Part shown: positions 8,032 through 16,372 of the stretch, piece by piece
Numbering within the stretch: the stretch's first letter is position 1
Layout of the letters: the number at the start of each line of letters is the position of its first letter
Source of the DNA: HGM12998 sp900756495
Lineage (GTDB): Bacteria > Bacillota > Clostridia > Oscillospirales > Oscillospiraceae
Reading direction: 5' to 3'
NCBI GenBank assembly: GCA_958477305.1
Contig: CAUEFI010000033.1
Span: 1-18,964, forward strand
Length of the DNA stretch: 18,964 bases
Translations under genes and position numbers: made by a program
The notes under the pieces: generated by a model
What the model saw: the letters and a program-made list of their open reading frames with translations, nothing else
Told to the model about the DNA's origin: nothing
Databases searched by the model: none

Positions 8032-9929
8032 GTCACGAACATATCATCGTCGGTACCGCCGGCCACGTAGACCACGGAAAGACGCTGCTGACCACCGCAC
8101 TCACTGGGGTGGACACCGATCGCCTGCCCGAGGAGAAAAAGAGGGGTATGACTATCGTCCCCGGCTTCGTCCCTCTGGATCTGAAGAGCGGGCGGCGTCT
8201 GGGCCTCATCGACGTCCCCGGTCATGAGCGCTTTGTCAAGAACATGCTGGCCGGCGTGGCCGGTATTGACATGGCCCTGCTGGTTGTCGCCGCCGACGAG
8301 GGCGTTATGCCCCAGACGGTGGAACATCTGAACATCCTCCATTTGCTGGGGGTGAGCAAGGGTGTGGTAGCCATCACCAAGTCCGACCTGGTGGATGAGG
8401 AGTGGCTGGAGATGGTCCGGGAGGAGGTGGCCGGTCTTCTCTCACATACCGCACTGAAGGACGCCCCTATTCTGGACGTGTCCGCCTTCACCGGTCACCA
8501 TATTGACGATCTGAAAGATCTTCTGGACCAGGTAGCCGCCACCGTCCCCGAGCGCCCCTCCTCCGGCCTCTGCCGGCTGCCGGTGGACCGCGCCTTTACC
8601 AAGCAGGGGTTTGGAACCGTTGTTACAGGCACCCTCTGGTCGGGCCATATTGAAAACGGCCAGCGCTTGGAACTGCTCCCCTCCGGCGAGGAGCTCCGTG
8701 TCCGCACCCTCCAGGTCCACGACACGCCTGTGGAGCGCGCCCTGGCAGGCCAACGGACGGCGGTCAATTTGGCGGGGCCCGGCGCCGACAGGGCCGTCCC
8801 CGGCTGCTGGCTGGCCGAGCCGGGCCTCCTGCGCGAGAGCTACCGGCTGGATGTCTCCCTGGATCTGCTCTCCGATGCCAGAGCTCTGGCACAGCGGACC
8901 CGGGTGCGGATCTTCCACGGCACCTTGGAGGTGCTGGGCAGAGTACGCCTTTTGGACCGCGAGACGCTGGAGCCCGGTTCTTCCTGTCTCTGCCAGCTGG
9001 AGCTGGAGGCCCCCCTGCCTCCGCTGCGGGGCGACCGAATCATCCTTCGCTCCTACTCCCCTATTGTCACCATTGCCGGTGCCACCGTGCTCGATCCGAA
9101 TCCCCCCCGCTACAAGCTCAGCGACCCCAACACCATGGCTGTCATCGGGCGCAAGGCCCGGCTGGACACGGGCGAAGGGCTGCTGACCATTCTGGAAGAG
9201 GGGGCCTCCCTTCTCTCCCTGGCCGCGCTGTCCCAGGCCGCCCAGCTTCCCGAGGAGGAGACCTGCGAGGCGGTGGACGCCCTGCTGGAAGCCGGGCGGC
9301 TTCTCTCTCTGAGCATTGACGGCACCGTCCAATACGGCTCTGCCGCTCTGGACAGGCGCTGGCAGGAGCAGATGCTGGAGCTGCTGGGGGGATATCACAA
9401 AAAATATCCTCTCCGCCGCGGAATGCCGGTAGCCGAGCTGCGTCAGCGGGTGTTTGAAAAGCTCTCTGTTAAGCAGCTGTCCGCTCTGCTGGAGCGCTAT
9501 GCAGACGAGGGACTGATTGTTCTGCTCTCCGGCTCTCTGGCCGCCCGGGCCGATTTCCCCAACACCCCCACCGCCCGCCAGCGCGCAGACCTGGAAGCCC
9601 TGGAACAGGCTTTTCTGGATAACAAATTTATGCCGCCGGACTGGGACGAGGTTGTCTCTGCGCTGCATATCGCCCCCGTCTGGGCCGCCGAGTATCTGAA
9701 CTGGCTGTTGGAGAACGGCAGGCTCATCCGGGTCGGTGATCTGATGTTCTCTTCCCAGGCCGTACAGGAGGCCGAGGCGCTTCTCCGCGCCAATTTCACC
9801 ACCTTCACCATGGCGCAGGCCCGGGATCTCCTGGGCTCCACCCGCAAGTACATGCAGACGCTGCTGGAGTTTTTCGACGCCCGCAGGCGCACCGTGCGTG
9901 AAGGGGATTTTCGCCGGTTCCTCGGCTGA
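8028..9929 (+). CDS. selB: Selenocysteine-specific elongation factor
   Basis: A 633-residue translation GTPase that carries Sec-tRNA(Sec) to ribosomes paused at a UGA followed by a SECIS hairpin. GTPase motifs are GTAGHVDHGKTL (9-20), RGMTI (39-43), DVPGHERF (62-69) and TKSD (117-120). EF-Tu-like beta-barrel domains follow, including DRAFTKQGFGTVVTGTLWSG at about 188-207. The C-terminal portion after about residue 370 is helical and charged, as expected for the winged-helix repeats that bind SECIS RNA. Switch I reads RGMTIVPGFV where E. coli has RGMTIDLGYA; I treat this as lineage variation. Length agrees with the family (E. coli 614). It overlaps selA by four bases and is followed by a LysR gene 21 bases on. 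Confidence 0.97.
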   Translation: MSHEHIIVGTAGHVDHGKTLLTTALTGVDTDRLPEEKKRGMTIVPGFVPLDLKSGRRLGLIDVPGHERFVKNMLAGVAGIDMALLVVAADEGVMPQTVEHLNILHLLGVSKGVVAITKSDLVDEEWLEMVREEVAGLLSHTALKDAPILDVSAFTGHHIDDLKDLLDQVAATVPERPSSGLCRLPVDRAFTKQGFGTVVTGTLWSGHIENGQRLELLPSGEELRVRTLQVHDTPVERALAGQRTAVNLAGPGADRAVPGCWLAEPGLLRESYRLDVSLDLLSDARALAQRTRVRIFHGTLEVLGRVRLLDRETLEPGSSCLCQLELEAPLPPLRGDRIILRSYSPIVTIAGATVLDPNPPRYKLSDPNTMAVIGRKARLDTGEGLLTILEEGASLLSLAALSQAAQLPEEETCEAVDALLEAGRLLSLSIDGTVQYGSAALDRRWQEQMLELLGGYHKKYPLRRGMPVAELRQRVFEKLSVKQLSALLERYADEGLIVLLSGSLAARADFPNTPTARQRADLEALEQAFLDNKFMPPDWDEVVSALHIAPVWAAEYLNWLLENGRLIRVGDLMFSSQAVQEAEALLRANFTTFTMAQARDLLGSTRKYMQTLLEFFDARRRTVREGDFRRFLG

Positions 9930-9950
9930 GACAGAGGGAGCGTATCACAC

Positions 9951-10868
9951 ATGGAATTCCGTCAGCTTGAAATCTTTGCCGCCGTTGTGGAGACGGGCAG
10001 CTTTTCCCGGGCCGGAGAGCGGATGTTTGTCTCTCAGCCCACCGTTACCATGCAGGTCAAAGCCCTGGAGGATGAGCTGGCACAGCAGCTGCTGGAGCGC
10101 AGCTCCCAGGGCGTGCGGGTGACGGCGGCGGGCCAGCGGGTATACGACTATGCCTCCTCCGTCCTGCGGGAGCGGGAGAGCCTGCTGGCCGAGTTCGGCC
10201 GCTCCGACCCGGAGACCTCCCATGTCAGTGTGGCTGTCTCTTCGGTACCCGCCCACTATTTGCTGCCCCAGCTCATCTCCGCCTTCCGCAAACGCCATCC
10301 CGGCGTTCAGTTTCACGTCCTCTTCTGCAACAGCTCGGAGGTTGGCAGGGCCCTGCTTGACCAGCGTGCTCAGGTGGGGCTGTGCGGCAGCATCGCCTTT
10401 CTGGACGGCTGCGAGTACCGGCCTGTGGCAAAGGACCGCCTGCTGGTCATCACCCCCAATGACGAGCGCTATTCTGCCCTGGAGCCCGGCGCTCCCTTTC
10501 CGGATTCCCTTCTTTTCTCTGAACCCATGGTGGTGCGTGAGAGCGGCTCCGGTACCCGCCGGGAGTTTGAGGACTGGCTGAGAAAGCGGACAGGCAGGGC
10601 GGAGCTGAACATCGCCGCCGTCATGAGCGATTATCAGGCCATCAAGAACGCTGTGGTGGCCGGGACAGGCGTCGCCGTCATGTCAGAGCGGGCCGCCGCC
10701 GACTATATCAGGAGCGGTTATGTGCTGGGCTTTCCGCTGGAGGGGATGCCGCCCCGAGATCTGTGTCTGGTTCGCCGAAAAAAGGCCAAGCTTCTGGGGC
10801 TGGTAAGAGAGTTTTATGACTTTATGCTGAATACCGCGCCCAGTCTTCTAAGACATCCCGAATCATAA
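9951..10868 (+). CDS. LysR-family regulator linked to selenium genes
   Basis: A 305-residue LysR protein with an N-terminal winged helix (LEIFAAVVETGSFSRAGERM, VSQPTVTMQVKALEDEL, ending GVRVTAAGQRVY) and an effector-binding domain from about 90 to 295 (SVAVSSVPAHYLLPQLISAF, then VVRESGSGTRREFEDWL). The effector part resembles the CysB/CbbR/YeiE-like branch. It starts 21 bases after selB with an AGGGAG ten bases before its ATG, and ends at a strong terminator, so it is the last gene of the sel operon. A LysR type associated with selenium metabolism is known beside selAB in many Firmicutes, and this protein fits by place and sequence. Its signal (sulfur or selenium compound) is inference. Confidence 0.9.
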   Translation: MEFRQLEIFAAVVETGSFSRAGERMFVSQPTVTMQVKALEDELAQQLLERSSQGVRVTAAGQRVYDYASSVLRERESLLAEFGRSDPETSHVSVAVSSVPAHYLLPQLISAFRKRHPGVQFHVLFCNSSEVGRALLDQRAQVGLCGSIAFLDGCEYRPVAKDRLLVITPNDERYSALEPGAPFPDSLLFSEPMVVRESGSGTRREFEDWLRKRTGRAELNIAAVMSDYQAIKNAVVAGTGVAVMSERAAADYIRSGYVLGFPLEGMPPRDLCLVRRKKAKLLGLVREFYDFMLNTAPSLLRHPES

Positions 10869-10871
10869 AAC

Positions 10872-10914
10872 AGGGTCCTCAGATACAACTGTATCTGAGG
10901 ACCCTTTCCTTTTT
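10872..10914 (+). terminator. Rho-independent terminator of the sel operon
   Basis: A perfect 15-bp stem (10872-10886 and 10891-10905) with an AACT loop is followed by a T-rich tract TTCCTTTTT. It starts four bases after the LysR stop. The reverse side has GTTTTA after the stem, so it may also stop the converging nitroreductase transcript. Confidence 0.95.
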
Positions 10915-10936
10915 CACAGTCCGGCATTTCTGCGGC

Positions 10937-11533
10937 TTACAGCATTCGGGGAATATCCAGCGCGATGCGCCCCTCTTTCCTGGGGCCCGCTGTTCTGGCG
11001 GGGCGGGCGGGATAGCCGACGGAGACGCTGCCGAAGATATCCTCCTCCTCCTTCAGTCCCAGCGGCTGGAAGACAGCCCGTACGGCGGGCACATCCGTCA
11101 GCCAGTGGGGCTGATTCGCCCAGCAGGCGCCCAGCCCCAGCGCCGCGGCGGCCAGCTGAACGTTCTCCAGCGCCATGGCGCAGTCCGCCATGGCGTTGTC
11201 GTAGTCCCGTGGCGCCACCGCGCTGATCACCGCAGGCGCATGGTAGAAGAAATGGAAGCCCTCCTTCCGCGCCGCCAGGATCCCCTTGTTCATATACTGT
11301 CCCTCTATCAGCTCCCTGGCGGCAAGCTCGGTACAGAGCGCCCGGTTCAGTTCCTCCAGCCGTTCCGGGGCCTGAATCACCAGGAAGCGTGTCCGCTGGG
11401 AATTGCCCCCCGTGGGGGCGTACAGAGCGCAGTCCAGGAGGGTCTTCAGCTCTTCGTCGCTGAGCTGCTGCGCCGTAAAGGCGCGGACGCTGCGGCGGGC
11501 CAGAATATTCTTGATAACAGGGTTTGTGATCAT
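10937..11533 (-). CDS. Nitroreductase-family FMN oxidoreductase
   Basis: A 198-residue nitroreductase-like protein that would use FMN and NAD(P)H to reduce nitro groups, quinones or similar acceptors. Visible marks are the FMN-phosphate motif RRSVRAF at 13-19, ALYAPTGGNSQ at about 36-46, and the downstream ALENVQLAAAALGLGACW segment that packs against the flavin. Length is normal for the family. AAAGGAG precedes the ATG by seven bases, and the ATG overlaps the TGA of the upstream MATE gene by four bases, so the two are coupled. No iron-sulfur extension is present. The physiological substrate is not evident. Confidence 0.92.
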   Translation of the reverse strand: MITNPVIKNILARRSVRAFTAQQLSDEELKTLLDCALYAPTGGNSQRTRFLVIQAPERLEELNRALCTELAARELIEGQYMNKGILAARKEGFHFFYHAPAVISAVAPRDYDNAMADCAMALENVQLAAAALGLGACWANQPHWLTDVPAVRAVFQPLGLKEEEDIFGSVSVGYPARPARTAGPRKEGRIALDIPRML

Positions 11534-12924
11534 GGTTCTTCTCCTTTCATCTCCAGTTCATCCACCAGTGTCTTCCGCCTCCTCCATATGCCCGAGAGGA
11601 AGTAAATCGTACCCGGGATCGCCGTTCCAAAGGCTGCCAGGCCATAGCCCAGAACAAAGCCATAGAAGCCGTAGCCCCACGCCACGCCGATCAGATAGCT
11701 CAGCCCGATACGCAGAATCACACCGTCCAGAAGCCCGAAAATCATGGAGAGGCGGGCGTTTCCAATTCCCTGGATAAAGGCATTGGTGCCACGCATCAGC
11801 GCCAGGGGGATAAACGTCCAGATGATGGCCGAGATAAAGACAGGGGCCAGATCCAGCACCGCCTGCTCCGGTGTAAAGAGCGCGAAGAGCTGCCTGCCGA
11901 ACAGGAGGTAGACCGCGATAAAAATGCCGTGAAATACGGCGGCATAAATCCAGGACCAATACACCACGCCCTTAGCCCGCTCCACCTTCCGCGCCGCATA
12001 ATTCTGCGCGATCATAGGGGCCCCGGCAAAATTGATGGCGGTTGAAATCTTGGTGCAGATATCGTCAATTTTAATGCCTACGCCGAAGGTCGCAGAAGCC
12101 ACCACACCCACTTGGTTGACTAGGCTATTGACATAAAACATGGAGATATGAATGGCGCTGGAGGAGAGCGCCAGCGGAATTCCCTGCCTGACGATGGGCT
12201 TCAGATAGGAACCCCGTATTCTCCAGCTCGCCGGCCGGAAGTCAAAGAAGAAGGAGGCTCTGCGCCGGTACAGGAATACCAGGGAGAAGAGGAAGGAGAC
12301 CGCCTGTCCCAAAATGGTGGCGGCCGCTGCGCCGGCCACCCCCCACCCCAGATAACCGGTAAAGAGCAGGTCCAGGACCAGATTGACGGCAGAGGCAATG
12401 GTAATAAACAGGAAGGGGTGCTTTGAGTCCCCCATTCCCCGCAGAACAGAGGAGACCATATTGTAGCCAAACGTAAAGATCAGCCCCACGCCGCAGATTG
12501 TCAGATAGTCCACCGCCATGTCAAAGGACTCCACCGGCATGTTGAGCAGCTGAAGCAGGGGCATGCGCAGCAGGATAATCAGCACCGAGATCACCACGCC
12601 CCCCAGCAGCACCGAGGAGAAAAGCGTCCCAATCACCCCGCTCAACTCCTCCCGGCGATCCGCACCGATAAGCTGGGCCAGGAGCACCTGGCCGCCGGTA
12701 CAGAATCCGGTGCTGAGCATGGTGACAAAATTGAGAATCTGGCTGCCCAGCGAAACGGCAGAGAGGCCGGCACTGCCGACAAACTGTCCCACGATGATCA
12801 TGTCGATGGTGGAGTATAGAACCTGAAAGGCATTGGAAGCCATGAACGGAAGCATAAAGAACATCAGCATCCTGGGTATGCTTCCCTCCGTAAAGTCCTT
12901 TACCAGAGTTTGGGTTCTGTGCAT
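11530..12924 (-). CDS. MATE-family multidrug/metabolite efflux transporter
   Basis: A 464-residue membrane protein with about twelve hydrophobic segments in two similar halves, the hallmark of MATE (NorM/DinF-type) Na+- or H+-driven exporters. The N-terminus shows GSIPRMLMFFMLPFMASNAF and YSTIDMIIVGQFVGSAGLSA; the second half starts near IVRQGIPLALSSSAIHISMF. Length is typical. AGGAG lies about twelve bases before the ATG. It is coupled to the nitroreductase downstream, which could mean a detoxification pair (reduce and export), though this is inference. It lies 87 bases after the permease gene on the same strand, so one transcript could cover all three. Confidence 0.93.
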   Translation of the reverse strand: MHRTQTLVKDFTEGSIPRMLMFFMLPFMASNAFQVLYSTIDMIIVGQFVGSAGLSAVSLGSQILNFVTMLSTGFCTGGQVLLAQLIGADRREELSGVIGTLFSSVLLGGVVISVLIILLRMPLLQLLNMPVESFDMAVDYLTICGVGLIFTFGYNMVSSVLRGMGDSKHPFLFITIASAVNLVLDLLFTGYLGWGVAGAAAATILGQAVSFLFSLVFLYRRRASFFFDFRPASWRIRGSYLKPIVRQGIPLALSSSAIHISMFYVNSLVNQVGVVASATFGVGIKIDDICTKISTAINFAGAPMIAQNYAARKVERAKGVVYWSWIYAAVFHGIFIAVYLLFGRQLFALFTPEQAVLDLAPVFISAIIWTFIPLALMRGTNAFIQGIGNARLSMIFGLLDGVILRIGLSYLIGVAWGYGFYGFVLGYGLAAFGTAIPGTIYFLSGIWRRRKTLVDELEMKGEEP

Positions 12925-12960
12925 CGCAGAAAATCACTCCTCTCCAGTCCTTCTGGCGGC

Positions 12961-13005
12961 AAGCCGACCGCCGCAGTCGCAGACCGGGCGGCCGGCTTGT
13001 TTTTT
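12961..13005 (+). terminator. Terminator-like hairpin pointing against the flanking genes
   Basis: A 12-bp stem (12961-12972 with 12987-12998) is followed by GTTTTTT on the plus strand, though both flanking genes run on the minus strand. On the plus strand the stem has one A-C mismatch; on the minus strand the same position is a G-U pair. So the T tract suits plus-strand termination, while the pairing suits a minus-strand RNA structure. It could block antisense transcription into the permease gene or protect the permease mRNA end. Confidence 0.5.
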
Positions 13006-13011
13006 ACGGCT

Positions 13012-14355
13012 CTAAATTGTGAGAATGTTGCAGAAGCCGGTCAGCGCCAGCAGGGTGCTCAACAGCATCATCACCAGCGCAGTGATGAATTGGCGTCTCA
13101 CCAGGCTCTCACTCAGATCCTTGGGCGCTAGGCCCACAAACAGGGCGCCGGCAGTGGAAAACGGCGAGATGGGGGTGGCAAGCGCGCCTATTTGAGCGGC
13201 GGCATAGAGGGCCACCGGGTTCAGGCCTGTCGCCGCAGCCAGCGCCGGCACCATGGGAAACAGCAGCGGCAGAACCACACTGGTGCCGCTGGCGAAAATA
13301 CTCAGGAATGCGGCCAGCAGACAGAAAACAGGGGCCACCAGGAAAGCGGGCATTCCACCGTCAAACAGGCCGGTCACAACCTCAATCAGCCCGGCCTCCT
13401 TGGCAATGGCCATCAGGAAGGCCACGCCGGCAATCATCAGGATGGTACTCATGGGCAGCTTGTTGATCACCTTTTTGGCGTCGCCCACCTTCATGATGCT
13501 GGCTACCAGCGCAAAAATCACCAGAACGGCCTGGGGCTTGCACAACTGAACCAGATTGTTGAAGAGCGGGTTTTCCACCTGAAACAGGGTATCAATGATG
13601 CTGGGGATAACCAGCAGGAGGAAGGAAATCACAATCAGTGCAAAGGTCTTCCGCTGCACCGGCGTATAGGGCGCGGGCTTTTCCTTCAGGATCTCCAGGG
13701 GCTGCGCCTGCTGAAGGGGGCTCTTCTTCCCTCTCCGCTCAAGGAAGTGGAAAAAGAGATAGACCAGAAGCAGCATGATGATCTTATTGACAACAAACAG
13801 GATGTAGCTCATGAAATAGCTCTGGAAAGCCACATCGGCTGCCGCGCCGTTGAGCTCCACCAGCTCGTAGAGCACAACGCCGGTCCCCGTCCAAGGGTTT
13901 TGGGTGCCGCAGCTGTAACCACAGTCGATGGCGAAGACCATCAGCAGCGGATCCGTGCCAATCTGCGCACAGACAGAAAATCCGATGGGGGCAAGAAGCA
14001 CGATGGTTCCCGGTCCGGCTCCCAGCAATCCCATAATAAAGGCAATCACAAAAAATACCCAGGGAAATATTTTAACATTTTTTCTGAACCGCCACAAGAT
14101 TTTGCTGCCAAACGCAGTCAGCGTCCCATTTTCCCGGGCAAACCCGTAAAACAGCGCGGAGGCAATCATAAAGAAAATCAGGTTATCCGGCCAGAAGCCG
14201 AACACCGTGCTTGCTGTCTGCCCCTGCATCAGGCATCCGATGACAAATGCGAAAGCCATTGACAGGATGCCCATGTTTAGCTTCCATTTAAAACTGGCGC
14301 CAATCGCGACGGCGATTGCGATCAGACAGGTAATAAGTATTGCTGAATTGCTCAA
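13012..14355 (-). CDS. MatC-like / SLC13-type carboxylate permease
   Basis: A 447-residue polytopic membrane protein with about eleven to twelve hydrophobic segments. It resembles the ion-transporter superfamily, best the dicarboxylate carrier MatC N-terminal family: WKLNMGILSMAFAFVIGCLM, an FGFWPDNLIFFMIASALF segment, then GLLGAGPGTIVLLAPIGFSV and a second re-entrant-like motif ASGTSVVLPLLFPMVPALAA. It probably imports an organic acid using Na+ or H+; the exact substrate is unknown. The start is an unusual TTG at 14355, supported by GAGGGA six bases before it and by the first membrane helix beginning immediately after; the next ATG would cut into the first hydrophobic segment. It sits just after the selenoprotein gene, separated by a terminator. 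Confidence 0.75.
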   Translation of the reverse strand: MSNSAILITCLIAIAVAIGASFKWKLNMGILSMAFAFVIGCLMQGQTASTVFGFWPDNLIFFMIASALFYGFARENGTLTAFGSKILWRFRKNVKIFPWVFFVIAFIMGLLGAGPGTIVLLAPIGFSVCAQIGTDPLLMVFAIDCGYSCGTQNPWTGTGVVLYELVELNGAAADVAFQSYFMSYILFVVNKIIMLLLVYLFFHFLERRGKKSPLQQAQPLEILKEKPAPYTPVQRKTFALIVISFLLLVIPSIIDTLFQVENPLFNNLVQLCKPQAVLVIFALVASIMKVGDAKKVINKLPMSTILMIAGVAFLMAIAKEAGLIEVVTGLFDGGMPAFLVAPVFCLLAAFLSIFASGTSVVLPLLFPMVPALAAATGLNPVALYAAAQIGALATPISPFSTAGALFVGLAPKDLSESLVRRQFITALVMMLLSTLLALTGFCNILTI

Positions 14356-14393
14356 TTTGAATCCCTCTTTCTCTTAAGCCGGTCTCCGTCGAT

Positions 14394-14438
14394 GAATAAA
14401 GCAAGGGTATCGGGGATGTTTGCCCCGACACCCTTGCT
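14394..14438 (-). terminator. Terminator of the selenoprotein transcript
   Basis: Arms 14400-14415 and 14423-14438 form a 16-bp stem with a seven-base loop. In minus-strand RNA every position pairs (one G-U); on the plus strand the same site is an A-C mismatch, which points to minus-strand function. TTTATTC follows on the minus strand. It lies 47 bases beyond the selenoprotein stop and before the permease. Confidence 0.8.
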
Positions 14439-14485
14439 CGACACTTGTGATATGCGATACTGACTGGAGGCTATGATATACGATG

Positions 14486-16258
14486 CTATCTGGACGCTTT
14501 CAGCAGCTCCTCCCAATTGTCAGGCAACTCAATTTTCTTGCTGGTGGGGCGCCCAATAAAGCCATTTTGTGCACCAATGATGGCGTGGTCTCTGGCCGGG
14601 TCGCCGCTGATAACGAGCTGGAAGTCATTGGGATCCGCCATCATCTGGATGAAGCGGTTCTCGCCCATATCCGTCAGATTGCCGTCCTTGTCATAGAACT
14701 CCAGCTGGCCGTCCTTATTCACCCTGAAGTCGCCATACTCCTCCTTGGTGCCGATGAACTCGGGCTCGTTGCCGTCGTTGACGCCAATCTGGAAGCGCTC
14801 CGCCAGGCGGTTGCTCAGGTTCCACAGGCGCATCTTCGCGCCCTTGAAGAAGTGCTCCTTCACCATTTCCTTCGTGTAGCCCTCGCGGAGCAGGGAGTCC
14901 ACAATGGTGGGGGTAATGACGACTAGTGGCTTCATGTGCTGACCGCGGAAGAAGAATTGGATAAACAGGTGGTTGTCCGCCATGCGCTTCTCAATGGCTG
15001 TCAGGATACCCTCTGCCGTGGGCCAGCCACACTCGATGGCCTGGGTCCGCTCGGTCAGGGACATTACGGTAATCACGCTGTCTTCCTTCTTAAAGCCGCG
15101 GTCAACGCGGTACGGCTGCCAGCCGATCTTCTCCATATACTCGTCATTTTCGCACAGAACAATACGGAAGTTGTCGCCGTAGCAGCCCTTATCCGTCTTG
15201 TGGGGCAGGAAGCCGGCCACGTTGCGCAGGTACATTCTCCAGAAACGCCCCACGCTGGTATTGGCCTGGAAGCCGGGCCGCAGGGCGCCCTGCGTATAGT
15301 TAAAGCCGAGCTGATCCGCAATGGGGCCGCTCAGGATGATCATACACTCGGTAGCGGGCGTATGTCCCAAGTTCTCCTGCGTGAAATTGGGATCGCACAT
15401 GGCCTCTGTTATGGCGACCAGTACCGGCATATACTCCGGACGGCAGCCGCTCATCACACCGTTCACCGCAACGCTCCAGACGGTGGCCTTCCGGTTGTCC
15501 GGCTTCAGAACGCCCAGCACCTCGTCGGGCGCTCGGTTGGTGAACTTCATGAATTCCTCCACCTTTTCCACGGTGGGGGGAACAATGGGAAGGCCCTCGC
15601 TCCACTCCTTCTCCAGGAAGTACTCGTTGATCTCCTCGAAGGTACCGGAGAAAATGATGTCCTTGGGGCCGGGCTCTCTCTTGGGCTTTGCGTCCTTGGG
15701 CTGAACGGTCAGGCCTTTGATAACCTGATCCAGCATAACATTGACTGCGTTTTCATAGACCTGCTCATTGGGGGTTGTATTCACATGTCCCGGATGAGCA
15801 GCATACGGTAGGTTGGGGTAGCCCTCGCCCTTGGCGGTAAAGCTGCCCGCTGTCTTGAACCCGTCACAGCACAGGGTGACGGTGGGAATCCCCAGTTTCT
15901 CAACCAAAATACTTGCACGCGTCACGGCGGCGATACAGGACCCTCAACACCCGACGCCGCAGATAACTGCATCTACGCCAAATTCCTTGAATTTTTGGGG
16001 CAGCGCCGCAAGCACCTCATATTCATTCGCTCCGTGAATCTCGCCGAACTCCTTCCAGCTGATGAGCTTGATCCCCGGATAGCGCTTAGGCAGTTCGGCC
16101 TCAAAGGCATCGAACATAATGTCGCCCTTAAACACCCAGTCCCAGAGTTCCGCGACAACCTTCCCCTCGAGGGTATCGAGGCGCTTGGCCAGCTTGGCGC
16201 CCTGGACTGTGGTCGGAGTCGACGGCCATACGACGTCATAGACATTCGTATTTTCCAT
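14486..16258 (-). CDS. UGSC-family selenoprotein fused to a large unknown domain
   Basis: A 590-residue protein read through an in-frame TGA (15944-15946) as selenocysteine 105. Codons on both sides stay in one frame, giving CGVGC-U-GSC, with Cys at 100, 104 and 108. The U-x-x-C pair is a redox motif, and the U-G-S-C string matches the UGSC family of (seleno)proteins, whose function is not established. The N-terminal domain is about residues 1-150. From about 170 onward lies a second domain (EWSEGLPIVPPTVEKVEEFM, MSGCRPEYMPVLVAITEAM, GFQANTSVGRFWRMYL) that I recognise as a recurrent uncharacterised type but cannot name. AGGAGG lies eight bases before the ATG. No signal peptide or membrane segment is seen. 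It has its own promoter and terminator. Automatic calling would split it into 15944-16258 and a GTG-started 14486-15925. Selenocysteine insertion is supported by selC, selA and selB in the same window. Confidence 0.92.
15915..15946 (-). promoter_or_regulatory. Candidate bacterial SECIS element
   Basis: Directly after the UGA, bases 13-17 (GCCGC) can pair with bases 24-29 (GCG-U-GC, one bulged U), closing a six-base loop CGUGAC that begins 18 bases from the UGA. A G at the second loop position and this distance fit the loose bacterial SECIS description. The stem is short, and I folded it by eye, so other structures are possible. Confidence 0.45.
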
Positions 16259-16328
16259 AACTTTGTCCTCCTAACCTTTCTTGCATTTGCGGTTTTAAAC
16301 ATCTGATATTCAGCTTACTGCAGCTTGT

Positions 16329-16358
16329 AATATATCACAATTTTCCCGATATAGTCAA
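16329..16358 (-). promoter_or_regulatory. Promoter of the selenoprotein gene
   Basis: On the minus strand TTGACT (16358-16353), an 18-base spacer and TATATT (16334-16329) each match consensus at five of six positions. Transcription would start near 16322, leaving a leader of about 60 bases before the ATG at 16258. It lies downstream of the flavoprotein terminator, so the selenoprotein can be expressed on its own. Confidence 0.65.
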
Positions 16359-16372
16359 CCAAAGGAATGACC

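Noticed and set aside
8442..9668. Long minus-strand open frame inside selB
   Set aside because: It is an antisense shadow of a clear selB gene, without a ribosome site or motifs.
9951..10868. Assignment of this LysR gene as cysB
   Set aside because: It resembles the wider CysB/CbbR-like group, but the position after selB points to a selenium-linked regulator, and no cysteine genes are nearby.
13192..14262. Plus-strand open frame opposite the permease
   Set aside because: Its H/Q/N/G-rich composition is the expected complement of hydrophobic codons; the permease on the other strand is well supported.
14448..14486. Imperfect 13-bp direct repeat (TGATATGCGATAC and TGATATACGATGC)
   Set aside because: Two mismatches in 13 bases and only two copies in a short AT-rich gap; it may be chance.
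14486..15925. Independent GTG-started gene separate from 15944-16258
   Set aside because: There is no ribosome site before the GTG, the frame continues unbroken from the upstream piece through one UGA, and the Cys-rich motif spans the UGA; selenocysteine read-through explains it better.
15944..16258. Pseudogene or nonsense mutation
   Set aside because: A single TGA in a U-G-S-C redox motif, with selC, selA and selB in the window and intact promoter and terminator, fits programmed recoding rather than decay.
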